64,000 bases of DNA from CAYLLN01 sp036496265 (GCA_036496265.1 DASXLL010000338.1:1-64000); one strand, 5' to 3'; numbered from the stretch's first letter, positions 31,793 through 41,122 are shown. Notes: generated by a model not told the origin, from the sequence alone. Program-made: numbers and translations.

Positions 31793-33562
31793 TCAGTCTT
31801 CGATCAACTGGCGGAGGGCGACGAGCCGCTCCTGCAGCTTGATGCGGGTTCCCGGCTGAGCGATTCGATCACGCCAAACCGGGGGCAGGAAATTGCGGTC
31901 AGTACATTCGAGCACGGCAGCCAGTTCTTGCAACTCTTTTTCGAGGCTTTGGGCGGAGGGGATGAATTCGCTCAGAGCGGCTTCCAGATCGCCACGCTCG
32001 ACCTTGTCCCGGCTGGCGATCAGCGATTTGCGGCGAGAGGACAACAAAACGCTTTCCAAATCGGCTCCGCTGAGCTGGCGATCAGGCGACACGTCAGGAA
32101 TTGCGTCTTCCGTGAGGGCAATTTTGTTCTTTTTGGCCATGGCCCGAAACATCGTGGCAATCTCCGCCGAGTCCTGCGGCGGAAAGAGCGGAATGTGCAC
32201 CTCACAGCGGCCTTGCCGTTTGAGGTCGATCGGCAATAGGTCGGGCCGGCTCGTGAGCAGCATCCAAATGATTTGTCCACGATACCGCGTGTCGCCCATC
32301 TGACTGGCAATCATTGAAAACACGCGTCCCGATGTGCCGGAATCCCCTTCCGTTTGACGGTTACCGAGCGATGCATCCGCCTCATCGACGATGACCACCA
32401 CCGGCCCGAGCGAGCGCAGCACCGTGAGCACCTGCTCGATGTTGCCTTCCGTCTCTCCCACATACTTGGAGCGAAAATTGCGCAGCTTAAGACACGGAAT
32501 GCCGATCGAGCCAGCGTAGCATTCAGCAAAAAACGTTTTGCCCGTGCCGACGGGGCCGCAGAAGAGGTAGCCCATCGGCGCCGTTTCGAGCTTGCCCTGC
32601 GTGATCCAGGCGGCATCTTGCTCAAGGCGCGCCTTGGCTTCCGGCTGACCCAGGAGCAAATCCAGCTTGTGCGGCGGCTCGACAAATTCGACTAGCCCTT
32701 GGCACTGCCGCTCGATCATCCCTTTTTTCAGCTTACGAAATTGAGTTGGGTCGATGCCGCTGGAATTGTCTCCTTGGGACAGAAGAACATTGAGGTTGAC
32801 GAGACTAAGGCCGGCCGATTGCTTGGTGATTGTCTCAGCCGTGCTTGTTGGAACGGGTGGGAGGCTGACGCGACGGCTGGCGATGAATTCACGGCGATCA
32901 TCTGCGCTGGGCAAAGGCACTTCGATCGTCGCGACATAAGGGCTGTTGACGAGTCGCTCGGCAATTTCGGAAAGCTTTTCCGATATCAGGCAGAAGGCGA
33001 TGTTCAATCGCTTGAGATAGGGATTCGCGGCCCAGCCGAGGAAGCGCACGAGACGGACGGCCTGGCTGCGGGCCTGGCTGGCCAGATCGCCGGCTGGCAG
33101 CAGAAACTGACTGTGCTCGAAAATCAGCGCGATGCGTTTTCGGTTGGCGACGTTGTCTTCGAGCAAATTGCGCTGCAGCAGCGGCTCGAACGCATCGAGG
33201 ATTTTGTCAGGGTCGCGCGGCCAAGTGTTCGGCGCACCGATCGCGCCCGAAACATACTGCATCATGCCTTGCAGACGTTTGCCGTCATCTCCCGCGACCG
33301 GCCTTAGGCCGCGGCCCAGATCGTAGCTCAGAGTGACGTCCCACGATCCAAATAGCTGCGTGGCGAGGAAATCGGCGAGGCTGATAAATGAAGTCGCATC
33401 GCCGGACTGGCAGCGGACCAGATCATGAACGTTGCCATAGATCACGAATGTGTTGATCGTGCCGGAAAAATAAAGGTTCGCCAGCTCCTTCGACCAAGCC
33501 GGATACCAATCCGGCAACGCCGGCTGCGACTTGGGCGACGGCAGTGGTGCGTCGGCGGTCAT
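31793..33562 (-). CDS. AAA+ ATPase with degenerate N-terminal and active C-terminal AAA domain
   Basis: 589 residues. In the C-terminal half, Walker A is FCGPVGTGKTFF (near 336), Walker B is VVVIVDEADASLG (near 387), sensor 1 is MLLTSRPDL and the arginine finger region is KRQGRCEVHIPLFPP. In the N-terminal half a second AAA-like unit lacks Walker A but keeps IALIFEHSQFLLP (Walker-B-like), LNIAFCLISEKLSE (sensor-like) and TIEVPLPSADDRREFIASR. A remodelling hexamer of Vps4- or CDC48-like type is likely from the layout. It sits directly after PspA (24-base gap), a membrane-sheath protein that could be its substrate. No VWA or MoxR-type partner is visible. Confidence 0.85.
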   Translation of the reverse strand: MTADAPLPSPKSQPALPDWYPAWSKELANLYFSGTINTFVIYGNVHDLVRCQSGDATSFISLADFLATQLFGSWDVTLSYDLGRGLRPVAGDDGKRLQGMMQYVSGAIGAPNTWPRDPDKILDAFEPLLQRNLLEDNVANRKRIALIFEHSQFLLPAGDLASQARSQAVRLVRFLGWAANPYLKRLNIAFCLISEKLSEIAERLVNSPYVATIEVPLPSADDRREFIASRRVSLPPVPTSTAETITKQSAGLSLVNLNVLLSQGDNSSGIDPTQFRKLKKGMIERQCQGLVEFVEPPHKLDLLLGQPEAKARLEQDAAWITQGKLETAPMGYLFCGPVGTGKTFFAECYAGSIGIPCLKLRNFRSKYVGETEGNIEQVLTVLRSLGPVVVIVDEADASLGNRQTEGDSGTSGRVFSMIASQMGDTRYRGQIIWMLLTSRPDLLPIDLKRQGRCEVHIPLFPPQDSAEIATMFRAMAKKNKIALTEDAIPDVSPDRQLSGADLESVLLSSRRKSLIASRDKVERGDLEAALSEFIPSAQSLEKELQELAAVLECTDRNFLPPVWRDRIAQPGTRIKLQERLVALRQLIED

Positions 33563-33586
33563 GTGATGCCTCTCCGCCGGCCACAG

Positions 33587-34333
33587 TTACGTCGTTTGCG
33601 TTTGCTTCGCGGCACCGAGCTGTTTGGCCTCGTCTTTGACTCCCGCCGTTTCCGGAGTGACCAGGCCCATATCGACCTCAAATTGCTTGAGCGCCTGATC
33701 GGCAAGGACCTTATCGGCGGCTTGCTCCCGCTGGATATCGACGATGCCTTCGCCGGAAAGATCAGACGCCACGCGGACCTTCGCTCGGTTCAGGCTGATC
33801 TTGTCCTGAATCACTTGCTCAATCTGGCCGAAGTCGGTCGTGACATCGAAATTGAAATTCTGCGCAAGCTGAGCGATCTCCGCCTCGGCCTTGCTCATCT
33901 TGAGGTCGGCGTCGTACTTCGAAATCTTCTCGCGAATCTTCGAGAGCTTCCCCGAGGCGTGCTTGATCTTGGCGACGTTGTTGTTGTAGGCGTCCTCGTG
34001 CATTTTGAGCTGGCCTTGGTTTTCGGCCAATTCATTTTTGGCTTTCTGTAGCTCCAGCGCGAATTTGGCCGCTGTCTCGCGGTCGCCGGCCTGCAGATAC
34101 GCCTTGACCTTGCTTTCCAGGTCGGTGACATGCTTCTGGTCGTTGCTGACTTGATACGTAACGCGCTCGACCAGCGCTCGATATTGCTCCAAGCCCTTGC
34201 GGCCGTCATGAAGTTGAGCAACCGCCTGGTCGTATTCGTACTGCATCTGGGCGATCGGATCGGCGGTCCAAAAAAAGTTCGCCAATTTGTTGACCTGCGC
34301 CCGTAGCGCAGCCCAAAACTTTCCCATAATCAT
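33587..34333 (-). CDS. pspA: PspA/IM30 family membrane-maintenance protein
   Basis: 248 residues, within the family range of about 220-270. A short amphipathic N-terminus (WAALRAQVNKLANFFWTADP) is followed by the characteristic PspA coiled-coil: YDQAVAQLHDGRKGLEQYRA, VKAYLQAGDRETAAKFALEL and QLKMHEDAYNNNVAKIKHAS. The C-terminus is longer and Gln/Thr-rich. PspA forms oligomeric rods and rings that bind stressed inner membranes. Start ATG 34333 or 34327. It is the first recognisable gene of the minus-strand operon with an AAA+ ATPase and an ABC transporter. No PspF, PspB or PspC lies in the window. Confidence 0.88.
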   Translation of the reverse strand: MIMGKFWAALRAQVNKLANFFWTADPIAQMQYEYDQAVAQLHDGRKGLEQYRALVERVTYQVSNDQKHVTDLESKVKAYLQAGDRETAAKFALELQKAKNELAENQGQLKMHEDAYNNNVAKIKHASGKLSKIREKISKYDADLKMSKAEAEIAQLAQNFNFDVTTDFGQIEQVIQDKISLNRAKVRVASDLSGEGIVDIQREQAADKVLADQALKQFEVDMGLVTPETAGVKDEAKQLGAAKQTQTT

Positions 34334-34410
34334 TGGTGCGTGTTTCCTGTGAAGAGACCGTAGCGGAGGCTCGGTTAACCGATCAGCATGACCAGTTCAG
34401 TTGCCGCTTG

Positions 34411-34632
34411 CTAGGCATGTAATAGTCTTCGCTCGTCGGTCACAAAGATTTCGCCCGTATCCAGATCGCGAAGGCCCCGCAGCCGCTCGCTGCGAACGTC
34501 AAAACGGATCATTCGCCGGTGTGAAACCAGCAAGTTGCGGAACTCCGCCGCATTAACCAAGCGGCGGGTGGCGGGTGCTAGCATGAGGTCCGGCTGAGCA
34601 AACGTGGCCTCAGAAAAACTTGCCGGGCTCAT
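34411..34632 (-). CDS. small hypothetical protein before pspA
   Basis: 73 residues, no family recognised. The best support is translational: GGAAGGATC lies about seven bases upstream of ATG 34632 and is the clearest Shine-Dalgarno sequence in this area. The protein is basic and Arg-rich (RRMIRFDVRSERLRGLRDLD) with a Leu/Arg pattern and no membrane segment. It is 77 bases upstream of pspA on the same strand, so it may open the same transcript. The short length makes a chance ORF possible. Confidence 0.45.
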   Translation of the reverse strand: MSPASFSEATFAQPDLMLAPATRRLVNAAEFRNLLVSHRRMIRFDVRSERLRGLRDLDTGEIFVTDERRLLHA

Positions 34633-34718
34633 AGCGGATCCTTCCTACATTGCGAGGGCGAGGCTTCATACCGGCGGTCATTCTATTGGGTTGGTCGAAG
34701 CAAGCGGAAGCCCCCCAG

Positions 34719-34928
34719 ATGCCGATCCATTTCGCAACTCATTATCTCTACAGGACTTGCGCTGCTATTCTGGCGGTGATTTTAGGCTGTTTCCTCACTT
34801 TTGCTAGCAAGCCGGTGCTAGCTTTTTCAAAGGATATCGAACCCCGACCAAGTAATACAGCAGACGGCGCGCCTCAGACGCACAACGAGCGGTTAAGGAA
34901 CGGCGGCCCGCTAGCTAGAGCTCGATAA
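34719..34928 (+). CDS. possible small secreted protein
   Basis: 69 residues from ATG 34719. The N-terminus has a signal-peptide-like hydrophobic run (CAAILAVILGCFLTFASKPV), then a short polar tail. A longer frame begins at TTG 34650. There is no clear ribosome site and no relative is recognised. It fills the space between the pspA operon and the DUF1501 gene; otherwise that stretch (34633-34961) holds nothing clear. Weak call. Confidence 0.3.
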   Translation: MPIHFATHYLYRTCAAILAVILGCFLTFASKPVLAFSKDIEPRPSNTADGAPQTHNERLRNGGPLARAR

Positions 34929-34961
34929 CAGCCGTCGCAGTGATAGAGCGTTTCCCGGCGG

Positions 34962-36374
34962 CTAAGCAATCACGTCCAGGACCGGCTTACCCGAGATGGC
35001 CAGCGGCCGGTTATTGCGGTCGATGACCTCAGAATCTGGGTTGATGCCCATGAGATAGTAGAGCGTCGCGGCGAGATCATCCGGCCGCACCGGGTGCTCG
35101 TCAGGAAACGATCCCGTGGAGTCGCTCTTGCCATAGACGAAGCCGCGTTTGACGCCGCCGCCAGCCATCAGCACCGTGTAGCACTGCGGCCAATGATCGC
35201 GGCTGACATTGGCATTGATCTTCGGCGTGCGACCGAATTCGCCCATCCACAGAACGAGCGTGTCATCCAAAAGACCCCGCTCTTCGAGATCGTCGAGCAG
35301 CACCGGCAGAGTGTGCTCCGTCATTGGCAAGTGGTACTTCTTAATGATCGGAAACATGCGCGTGTTGTCGAAGCCATGCGTGTCCCAGCCACCGCTCGTA
35401 TCGCTGCGACCGCCGATATTGTTCGAGAAATAAACGGTCGTGAATTTGACGCCGGCTTCAGCGAGACGGCGGGCGAGGAGACAACCTTGGCCGTAGGTCG
35501 TGCGACCGTATCGATCCCGAACTTCGGCTGGCTCGGCGGAAAGATCGAAGGCCTGGCGGACCTTTTGACTGGTTAACATGTTGATCGCGCGGTCGTAGTA
35601 TTCATCGAAGCCGCGGGCCTCGGCTGAATAGTCGAGGAGGCGAGCCTGGCGATCGACGAGCCGCTGCATCTCGCGACGGCGGTGCAAACGGTCCACCGAA
35701 ATACTTTCAGGTAGTGTTAGCTCAGGGAGCTTGAAATCGGATGCGTTCGGGTCCTCGGTAAAAAGTAGCGGGTCGTGGGCTTTGCCGAGGAAGCTGGCAT
35801 GTTGACCAGGCGTGATCGAGCCGTCGCTAATGACGTGAGGATAAGCCACGAACGTGGGCATGCCGTTTTTGCTTGGTCCCAGCTTATTAACGATGCTGCC
35901 GTACGCGGGAAAGAGATCGAGCGAATCACGGAGGCGCTGGTCGTCTGTCGGCGGGGCGTGGCCTGAAAGCGCGTAGTAGCCGGCCGAGTTGTGGTTCTTC
36001 ATCGTGTGCGTAAGCGTGCGGATGAGCGTCACCTTGTGCATCCGCTTGGACATTTCGGGCAGCTCATCGCAGACCTGGATGTCGGGGCAGCTGGAGCGAA
36101 TAGGAGTGAGCGGCGAGCGATAATCGTCCGGTGCGTTGGGCTTCATGTCGAACATATCGACATGGCTCGGCCCGCCCCATTGAAACAAAAAGATGACTCT
36201 CTTGGCGCGAATTTTCGGCGCGGCCGCGACCACAGCAGGCTGATTCGACTCAACCGCTCGCAACAACCCGGGCATGTTGAGGCCGAGGAGTCCCGCGCCG
36301 CCGGCGCGGATCAACGTGCGACGGGAGAACGCAGTAGTGGATCGAAAATCGCGACAAGCAAAATCGGACATCAT
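34962..36374 (-). CDS. DUF1501 protein with twin-arginine leader
   Basis: 470 residues. The leader is FSRRTLIRAGGAGLLGLNMP. The core has RVIFLFQWGGPSHVDMFDMK (metal-site region), CDELPEMSKRMHKVTLIRTL, THTMKNHNSAGYYALSG and LVLWMGEFGRTPKINA with HWPQCYTVLMAGGG. The fold is that of alkaline phosphatase/sulfatase enzymes, and the protein is exported in a folded state. Its ATG overlaps the TAA of the metallo-beta-lactamase-fold gene by one base (TAATG). Last gene of a three-gene operon with DUF1549/DUF1553, the classical planctomycete pairing. Confidence 0.93.
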   Translation of the reverse strand: MMSDFACRDFRSTTAFSRRTLIRAGGAGLLGLNMPGLLRAVESNQPAVVAAAPKIRAKRVIFLFQWGGPSHVDMFDMKPNAPDDYRSPLTPIRSSCPDIQVCDELPEMSKRMHKVTLIRTLTHTMKNHNSAGYYALSGHAPPTDDQRLRDSLDLFPAYGSIVNKLGPSKNGMPTFVAYPHVISDGSITPGQHASFLGKAHDPLLFTEDPNASDFKLPELTLPESISVDRLHRRREMQRLVDRQARLLDYSAEARGFDEYYDRAINMLTSQKVRQAFDLSAEPAEVRDRYGRTTYGQGCLLARRLAEAGVKFTTVYFSNNIGGRSDTSGGWDTHGFDNTRMFPIIKKYHLPMTEHTLPVLLDDLEERGLLDDTLVLWMGEFGRTPKINANVSRDHWPQCYTVLMAGGGVKRGFVYGKSDSTGSFPDEHPVRPDDLAATLYYLMGINPDSEVIDRNNRPLAISGKPVLDVIA

Positions 36375-37420
36375 TACTTTCCTCGCGATTGAAACGTCCG
36401 AGAATGACCGTGAGCCGGGATGCCGACTGTATAAGTCTTCGCGTCGGGTGATACGGATAATTTAACGTAGTTCCCCTGGCATTCTTTCTCTTTGTTGGCA
36501 ATGTATTCGTCGGGCACGTTATTTGTCGCGCCGTCCGGGCGGAGATTTTTGTGAAGCTGATAGACGGCTTCGAGCGATTTGGTGTCGTGGAGCGTCGCAA
36601 ACACTTCGGGCAGGCAGCCTTTCGTTGAGCCATTGTTCATCACAGCCACGCGGGGCTGAAGACTTCGCAGGACGAGCGGATTATTGCTCGAATCCAGCCC
36701 GTGATGCGTGACTTGATAGACATCAACCGTGCCGATCAGGTTTTTCGGGCAGACCAGGCGGGCTTCCTGATTCCAAGTCAGGTCGCCAGCGTCATAAAAC
36801 CGCCAATCGCCGAAGCCCACGACCATCACGACGCTGTTCGCGTTGTCCGAACCATCACGGTCTTTTTCGCGTGAAGCGGCACAGATGTCGGCGTTGTCAG
36901 CAGCGTTCGCGGGCGGATCAATAAACGTTTTTTGGCCGCCAAGGAAGTTGAACGAAAGCTTGGCGCCTTCACTTGCTCCTTGCTTTAGCGGCAGGTTCAT
37001 TCCGGGCTTCACGACATGCCGCTGCCCCACTTTCAGCTCGAAATAAGCTTTGCCCGGATTATCCGGCATTCCTTCGAATTGTCCGTTGTCGTAAAGATTG
37101 CGCACCGGAAGCTGATCGACGAGCGTCAGCGCGCCGCCGTAGTGATCGCCGTGGTAATGGGTGATGATCAAGTGGTCAATCTGCTTCATCCCAGCGACTT
37201 CGGTCACGACTTTGACGATGCGATCCGGATCGCGGCGGCCGGGATTGCCCGTGTCGATCAGAACCGTCTCACCGGCGGGCGTGACTAACAGCGTCGCCGC
37301 ACCGCCTTCGACGTCGATCCAGTACAGGTCGAGGCGGCGGTCGGCTGGGCCGGCGAAGAGTGTCGATGTGCAGGCGATGGAGATCGCAATGCACCAGAGT
37401 GCAAGCCGCGGCATAATCAT
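36374..37420 (-). CDS. secreted metallo-beta-lactamase-fold hydrolase
   Basis: 348 residues with a signal peptide (LALWCIAISIACTSTLFAG). The fold motif LIITHYHGDHYGGA (HxHxDH), the opening strand LYWIDVEGGAATLLVTPAGE and a later DAGDLTW and THHGLDSSNN make it an MBL-superfamily protein of the ComEC/Rec2-like or hydrolase-like branch, with probable two-metal catalysis. It is inserted between the DUF1549/DUF1553 gene (13-base gap) and DUF1501 (one-base overlap), which is unusual, since these two are commonly adjacent. It probably acts in the same extracellular degradation step. Confidence 0.9.
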   Translation of the reverse strand: MIMPRLALWCIAISIACTSTLFAGPADRRLDLYWIDVEGGAATLLVTPAGETVLIDTGNPGRRDPDRIVKVVTEVAGMKQIDHLIITHYHGDHYGGALTLVDQLPVRNLYDNGQFEGMPDNPGKAYFELKVGQRHVVKPGMNLPLKQGASEGAKLSFNFLGGQKTFIDPPANAADNADICAASREKDRDGSDNANSVVMVVGFGDWRFYDAGDLTWNQEARLVCPKNLIGTVDVYQVTHHGLDSSNNPLVLRSLQPRVAVMNNGSTKGCLPEVFATLHDTKSLEAVYQLHKNLRPDGATNNVPDEYIANKEKECQGNYVKLSVSPDAKTYTVGIPAHGHSRTFQSRGK

Positions 37421-37433
37421 TGCCCCTCACGTC

Positions 37434-39656
37434 TTAGTGTCGAAACACGAACTCCTTCGAGTTCAGTATCGCCCAAGCCAAATCCTGCAATGCGGCGAAT
37501 CGCTCTGATCCTGCTGAGGTCACCAACGATTCCCCTGCAGCAAGCTCGTCCAGCGTCGGTGCCCGGCTTAAGGCCGCCCAATACAACTCGTCAACCGTTT
37601 GCTCGGCGGAAATCCCCGATTCGGCCAACTTCGACAACCGGTTGCCGTCTTTGGCGAGGAGGGCATTGAGCCCTTCGTCGCCGATGAGTGTCAGTGCTTG
37701 CTTCAACGTAGTTTCGTTCGACCGTTCGCACTCGCATGCAAGCAGACGCTCAGGCTTGCCGAATGTTTTCAAAAATCGATCCGCAGAAGCAGCCTTTTTC
37801 TCACGAGAGCGAACGCGCTGCACGCCGCGGACCTGGCCGGCTCGCGTGCCTTCGGGATAGCCGTTGAATTCGGCAAACGCATCGATGGCTTCGCACTGGG
37901 CGTCCAGCAGCGTCTCCGCGGGCAGCCGGAGTATGATCGCGCGGGCGAAATTGACCTCATCGTCCCGATTGCTTTCGTTGGGCTCCGAGCTGAGCTGATA
38001 GGTCTGGCTGTTCAGGATTTCGCGAACGATTGTTCTGAGATCGAAGTCGCTAGCGGCGAATTGCCTTGCCAGGGCGTCGAGGAGCGCCGGATTGCTGGGT
38101 GGATTTGTAACACGGAAATCGTCGATTGGCTCAACCAGACCGCGGCCAACCAGGTGATACCAGATGAAATTGACCTGCGATTTGACGAATAACTCGTTGT
38201 CAGGCGCGGTCAGCCATTCGGCCAGCGGCATTAATCGGTCTTCGGCCGGGTGCAGCGGCGGTGAATAGCCACCAAGGAATCGCGGCTCAGCATCGAGCCC
38301 CGTCCGGGCATTCTGCACTTCGCCTTCGTCCTTGAGCACGACAATCTGCTCGCCGTTGAACTCATGTTTGTCGAGCCGATCGCGGCGCTGGTTTGAGACA
38401 ATTTGATAGTCGATGCGGCCGAAGACGGCGGCCCAGTTGTAATAGTCGTCTTGCGTCCAGCGGTCATAGGGATGGTTGTGGCATTTAGCGCACTGCAGCC
38501 GCACGCCGAGAAACAGTCGCGCCGCCGTTTCGCCGCGCGTCGTCGGGTCGCGATTGGCCCGGTAAAAGTTGGCAGGCGGATTTTCGTACGTGCTGCCGCG
38601 GCCGGTGATCAATTGCCGAGCGAATTCGTCCAGCGGCCTCCCGGCGGCGATCCAATCGCGAATCCAGCCGAAGAACGCGTCAACGCCTTTAGCGTCGAGC
38701 GCTTTTTCTTCGTTGCGCAGGACATCCGACCACTTCATGGCCCAATGGTCGGCGAATTCGGGCCGAGCCAACAGGTCGTCGATGAGTCGGCTGCGCTTTT
38801 CGGGCGATTGCGATGCCAGAAACACGCGAGCTTCGTCCGCGGATGGCAAAAGACCCAGGCAATCGAGATACGCGCGGCGGAGAAATGTCGTGTCATCACA
38901 AACGAGTGAGGGATTCATCCGCAGCTTTTGAAGCTGCTGGAAGTTGAGCCTGTCGATGTAGTTACTCGCGGGCGGCGCGCTCCAACTAAAATCCGTTTGT
39001 GCCGGCAAGAAGGCCGGCCGCGCAGCAAGTTGCTCGGTGAGATACCGCACCAGGACGGTCGATTGCCCCAGTTTCTCCCGGCGGACGAGGCCATCGTGCT
39101 CGATTTCGACATTACGATTCGTAGCTTCGTAGCACGCCAGTTCGGTAACGTCCCGTTTCGAGCCATCGGCGAAATGCGCGGTGACTTGAAGCTGAGCCGA
39201 CTCGATCGGATCGATCAGAATCGGCTCGCGCGGCGTCACCACCAGCCGCACAAGTTGAACCGGATTTATGGAAGGTCCCGGAGCGCCCGCGGCGATCCAG
39301 TCACGGAGAATTTGATATTCGACCGAATCCCGATTGAACCGCAGCCCGCCTTGATGCACGACTTGGCCCGTCGGCTTCTGCAAAATTAGGCTCGCCTCGG
39401 GATCGAGCAGGTTCACTCGACGTTGATCAACCTGTCGCAGCAGCGCCGCGTAGTCGGCACTCGGATCTTCGCCTCGCAGCGACAGTCGAAAGCCGCCTTT
39501 GCCGTTGAAATTGCCATGGCAAGCGCCCAAATTGCAGCCGGACTTGGACAGAACGGCCATCACGTCGCGCTCAAAGCGCACCGGCTCAGCGGCGGCCACA
39601 TACGTGAACGTGGCTAGCGCTAAGTGAACGGCAATGGGCAGGCAAACCGGTCGCAT
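37434..39656 (-). CDS. planctomycete cytochrome-type DUF1549/DUF1553 protein
   Basis: 740 residues with a signal peptide (LPIAVHLALATFTYVAAA). The N-terminal planctomycete cytochrome-like box is SKSGCNLGACHGNFNGKGG. DUF1549 has YIDRLNFQQLQKLRMNPSLV and the CAKCHNHPYDRWTQDDYY box. DUF1553 has FIWYHLVGRGLVEPIDDFR, RTIVREILNSQTYQLSSEP and ILNSKEFVFRH at the C-terminus. These exported proteins are typical of planctomycete carbohydrate- or sulfate-ester-degrading loci. First gene of an operon with the MBL-fold protein and DUF1501. Substrate unknown. Confidence 0.94.
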   Translation of the reverse strand: MRPVCLPIAVHLALATFTYVAAAEPVRFERDVMAVLSKSGCNLGACHGNFNGKGGFRLSLRGEDPSADYAALLRQVDQRRVNLLDPEASLILQKPTGQVVHQGGLRFNRDSVEYQILRDWIAAGAPGPSINPVQLVRLVVTPREPILIDPIESAQLQVTAHFADGSKRDVTELACYEATNRNVEIEHDGLVRREKLGQSTVLVRYLTEQLAARPAFLPAQTDFSWSAPPASNYIDRLNFQQLQKLRMNPSLVCDDTTFLRRAYLDCLGLLPSADEARVFLASQSPEKRSRLIDDLLARPEFADHWAMKWSDVLRNEEKALDAKGVDAFFGWIRDWIAAGRPLDEFARQLITGRGSTYENPPANFYRANRDPTTRGETAARLFLGVRLQCAKCHNHPYDRWTQDDYYNWAAVFGRIDYQIVSNQRRDRLDKHEFNGEQIVVLKDEGEVQNARTGLDAEPRFLGGYSPPLHPAEDRLMPLAEWLTAPDNELFVKSQVNFIWYHLVGRGLVEPIDDFRVTNPPSNPALLDALARQFAASDFDLRTIVREILNSQTYQLSSEPNESNRDDEVNFARAIILRLPAETLLDAQCEAIDAFAEFNGYPEGTRAGQVRGVQRVRSREKKAASADRFLKTFGKPERLLACECERSNETTLKQALTLIGDEGLNALLAKDGNRLSKLAESGISAEQTVDELYWAALSRAPTLDELAAGESLVTSAGSERFAALQDLAWAILNSKEFVFRH

Positions 39657-39745
39657 CCGGCAATCTCGGCAGGGTGTGCCAGGCGGGCTAAAAGGTGGGC
39701 ATCTAGAGTATCAATGAAACCACCAAAGATTGCAACGCTGTAGCA

Positions 39746-41122
39746 TCAGGTTGCCGACAATAGCGACATCGCCACAGTCATGTAGATCACAATCGCCAGG
39801 ATATCGCTGATCGCCGCCACGAACGGATTGCTCATCAACGCCGGGTCGAGCCCCATTCGCTTAAAAAATATAGGTAATAGCGAGCCGGAGACGGCCCCAC
39901 AGGTGACGACGAGGACGAGCGTGAGCGGGACGACGAGGGGCCAGAGAGGATGCTCGTGGGCGTCCTTTTCGGTCAGGGTTTGGAACCAAGAGATCACCGC
40001 GCCGAGCACGGCTAGTAGCCCGCCCAGCATCAATCCGACGCGCAGCTCGCGCCAGGCGATTTTCCTCCAGTCGGAAAGCCGCACGTTGCCACTGGTCATG
40101 GCCGTGATGATTAGCGTCGCGGATTGATTTCCGCAATTGCCCCCGCTGGACATGATCAGCGGAATAAAGATCACCAGCCACGTCCATGTCTTGAGCTGCC
40201 CTTCGTAGTGCCGCAGCGCCGTCGCCGTGAACATCGCCGTCACAAACAATACCGTCAGCCACACGCCCCGCTTCCACCACAGCGTGATCAGGCTCGTCTG
40301 CATATAACCGTCTTCGAGCGGCGCGACGGCCGCGCTGCGCTGGGCTTCCTCCGTCGCTTCCTGGCGAACGGCGTCGATCACGTCGTCGTGCGTAATGATC
40401 CCTAGCAGCCGTCGGCGGTCATCGACCACGGGAATCGCGTGTAAATCGTACTTGGCGACCTGGTTCGTCACTTCATTGCGGTCGTCCGTGACGCTGACAA
40501 AGATCAGGTCGGCTTCCATCAACTCCGCGACCTTCATGTCCGGCTTCTTTAGCGCCGTCAAAAGCTGCCGGGCCGTGACGACGCCGTCCAACCGCCCGTC
40601 CTGATCGACGGCATAGATGTAATAAATCGTCTCGAGGTGCTCGGCGGCGCGGGTCAGATCATCGATGGCCTGACGCACGGTCAGGTTCTCATCGATCATG
40701 GCCACTTCCGTGGTCATCATCCCGCCGGCGGAATCTTCCGGATATTCGCGGAGCCGAAGAATTTCGCGCCGCTCGTGCGCCGGCAACAACGGGAGCAGTT
40801 CTTCGACCACCTCGGGCTTAACGTCGTGCAGCAAATCGACGCGGTCGTCAGCCGGTAGATCGGCGATCAACTCGGCGACCGCGGCCCGGTCCTGCGATTC
40901 GATAATTTCAAGCTGCTTTTCCGACGGAAAATAACCAAAAATCTCCTCCCGCAGCTTCAAATCCGCATGTTGCATTACCCGCCACGAATCGGCGGCGTCT
41001 AGTCCTTCCATGAACTCAGCCGTGCGGGCCGGATGCAGCGCCGTGCAAAATTCCTGCAACTCAAACGTATTGTTTTCGGCCAACATTTCGCGCAGTTCGG
41101 GCAGGAACAGCGTGTTGACCAT
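39746..41122 (-). CDS. mgtE: magnesium transporter MgtE
   Basis: 458 residues. The N-terminal superhelical domain is followed by two CBS domains (YPEDSAGGMMTTEVAMIDEN, then YDLHAIPVVDDRRRLLGIIT). The membrane domain has about five helices, with WLVIFIPLIMSSGGNCGNQS and the typical C-terminal pattern including SNPFVAAISDILAIVIY. MgtE is a gated Mg2+ channel/transporter that closes when cytosolic Mg2+ is high through the CBS domains. Divergent from the sulfatase gene with a 235-base gap, in which I see no clear Mg riboswitch. Confidence 0.96.
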   Translation of the reverse strand: MVNTLFLPELREMLAENNTFELQEFCTALHPARTAEFMEGLDAADSWRVMQHADLKLREEIFGYFPSEKQLEIIESQDRAAVAELIADLPADDRVDLLHDVKPEVVEELLPLLPAHERREILRLREYPEDSAGGMMTTEVAMIDENLTVRQAIDDLTRAAEHLETIYYIYAVDQDGRLDGVVTARQLLTALKKPDMKVAELMEADLIFVSVTDDRNEVTNQVAKYDLHAIPVVDDRRRLLGIITHDDVIDAVRQEATEEAQRSAAVAPLEDGYMQTSLITLWWKRGVWLTVLFVTAMFTATALRHYEGQLKTWTWLVIFIPLIMSSGGNCGNQSATLIITAMTSGNVRLSDWRKIAWRELRVGLMLGGLLAVLGAVISWFQTLTEKDAHEHPLWPLVVPLTLVLVVTCGAVSGSLLPIFFKRMGLDPALMSNPFVAAISDILAIVIYMTVAMSLLSAT

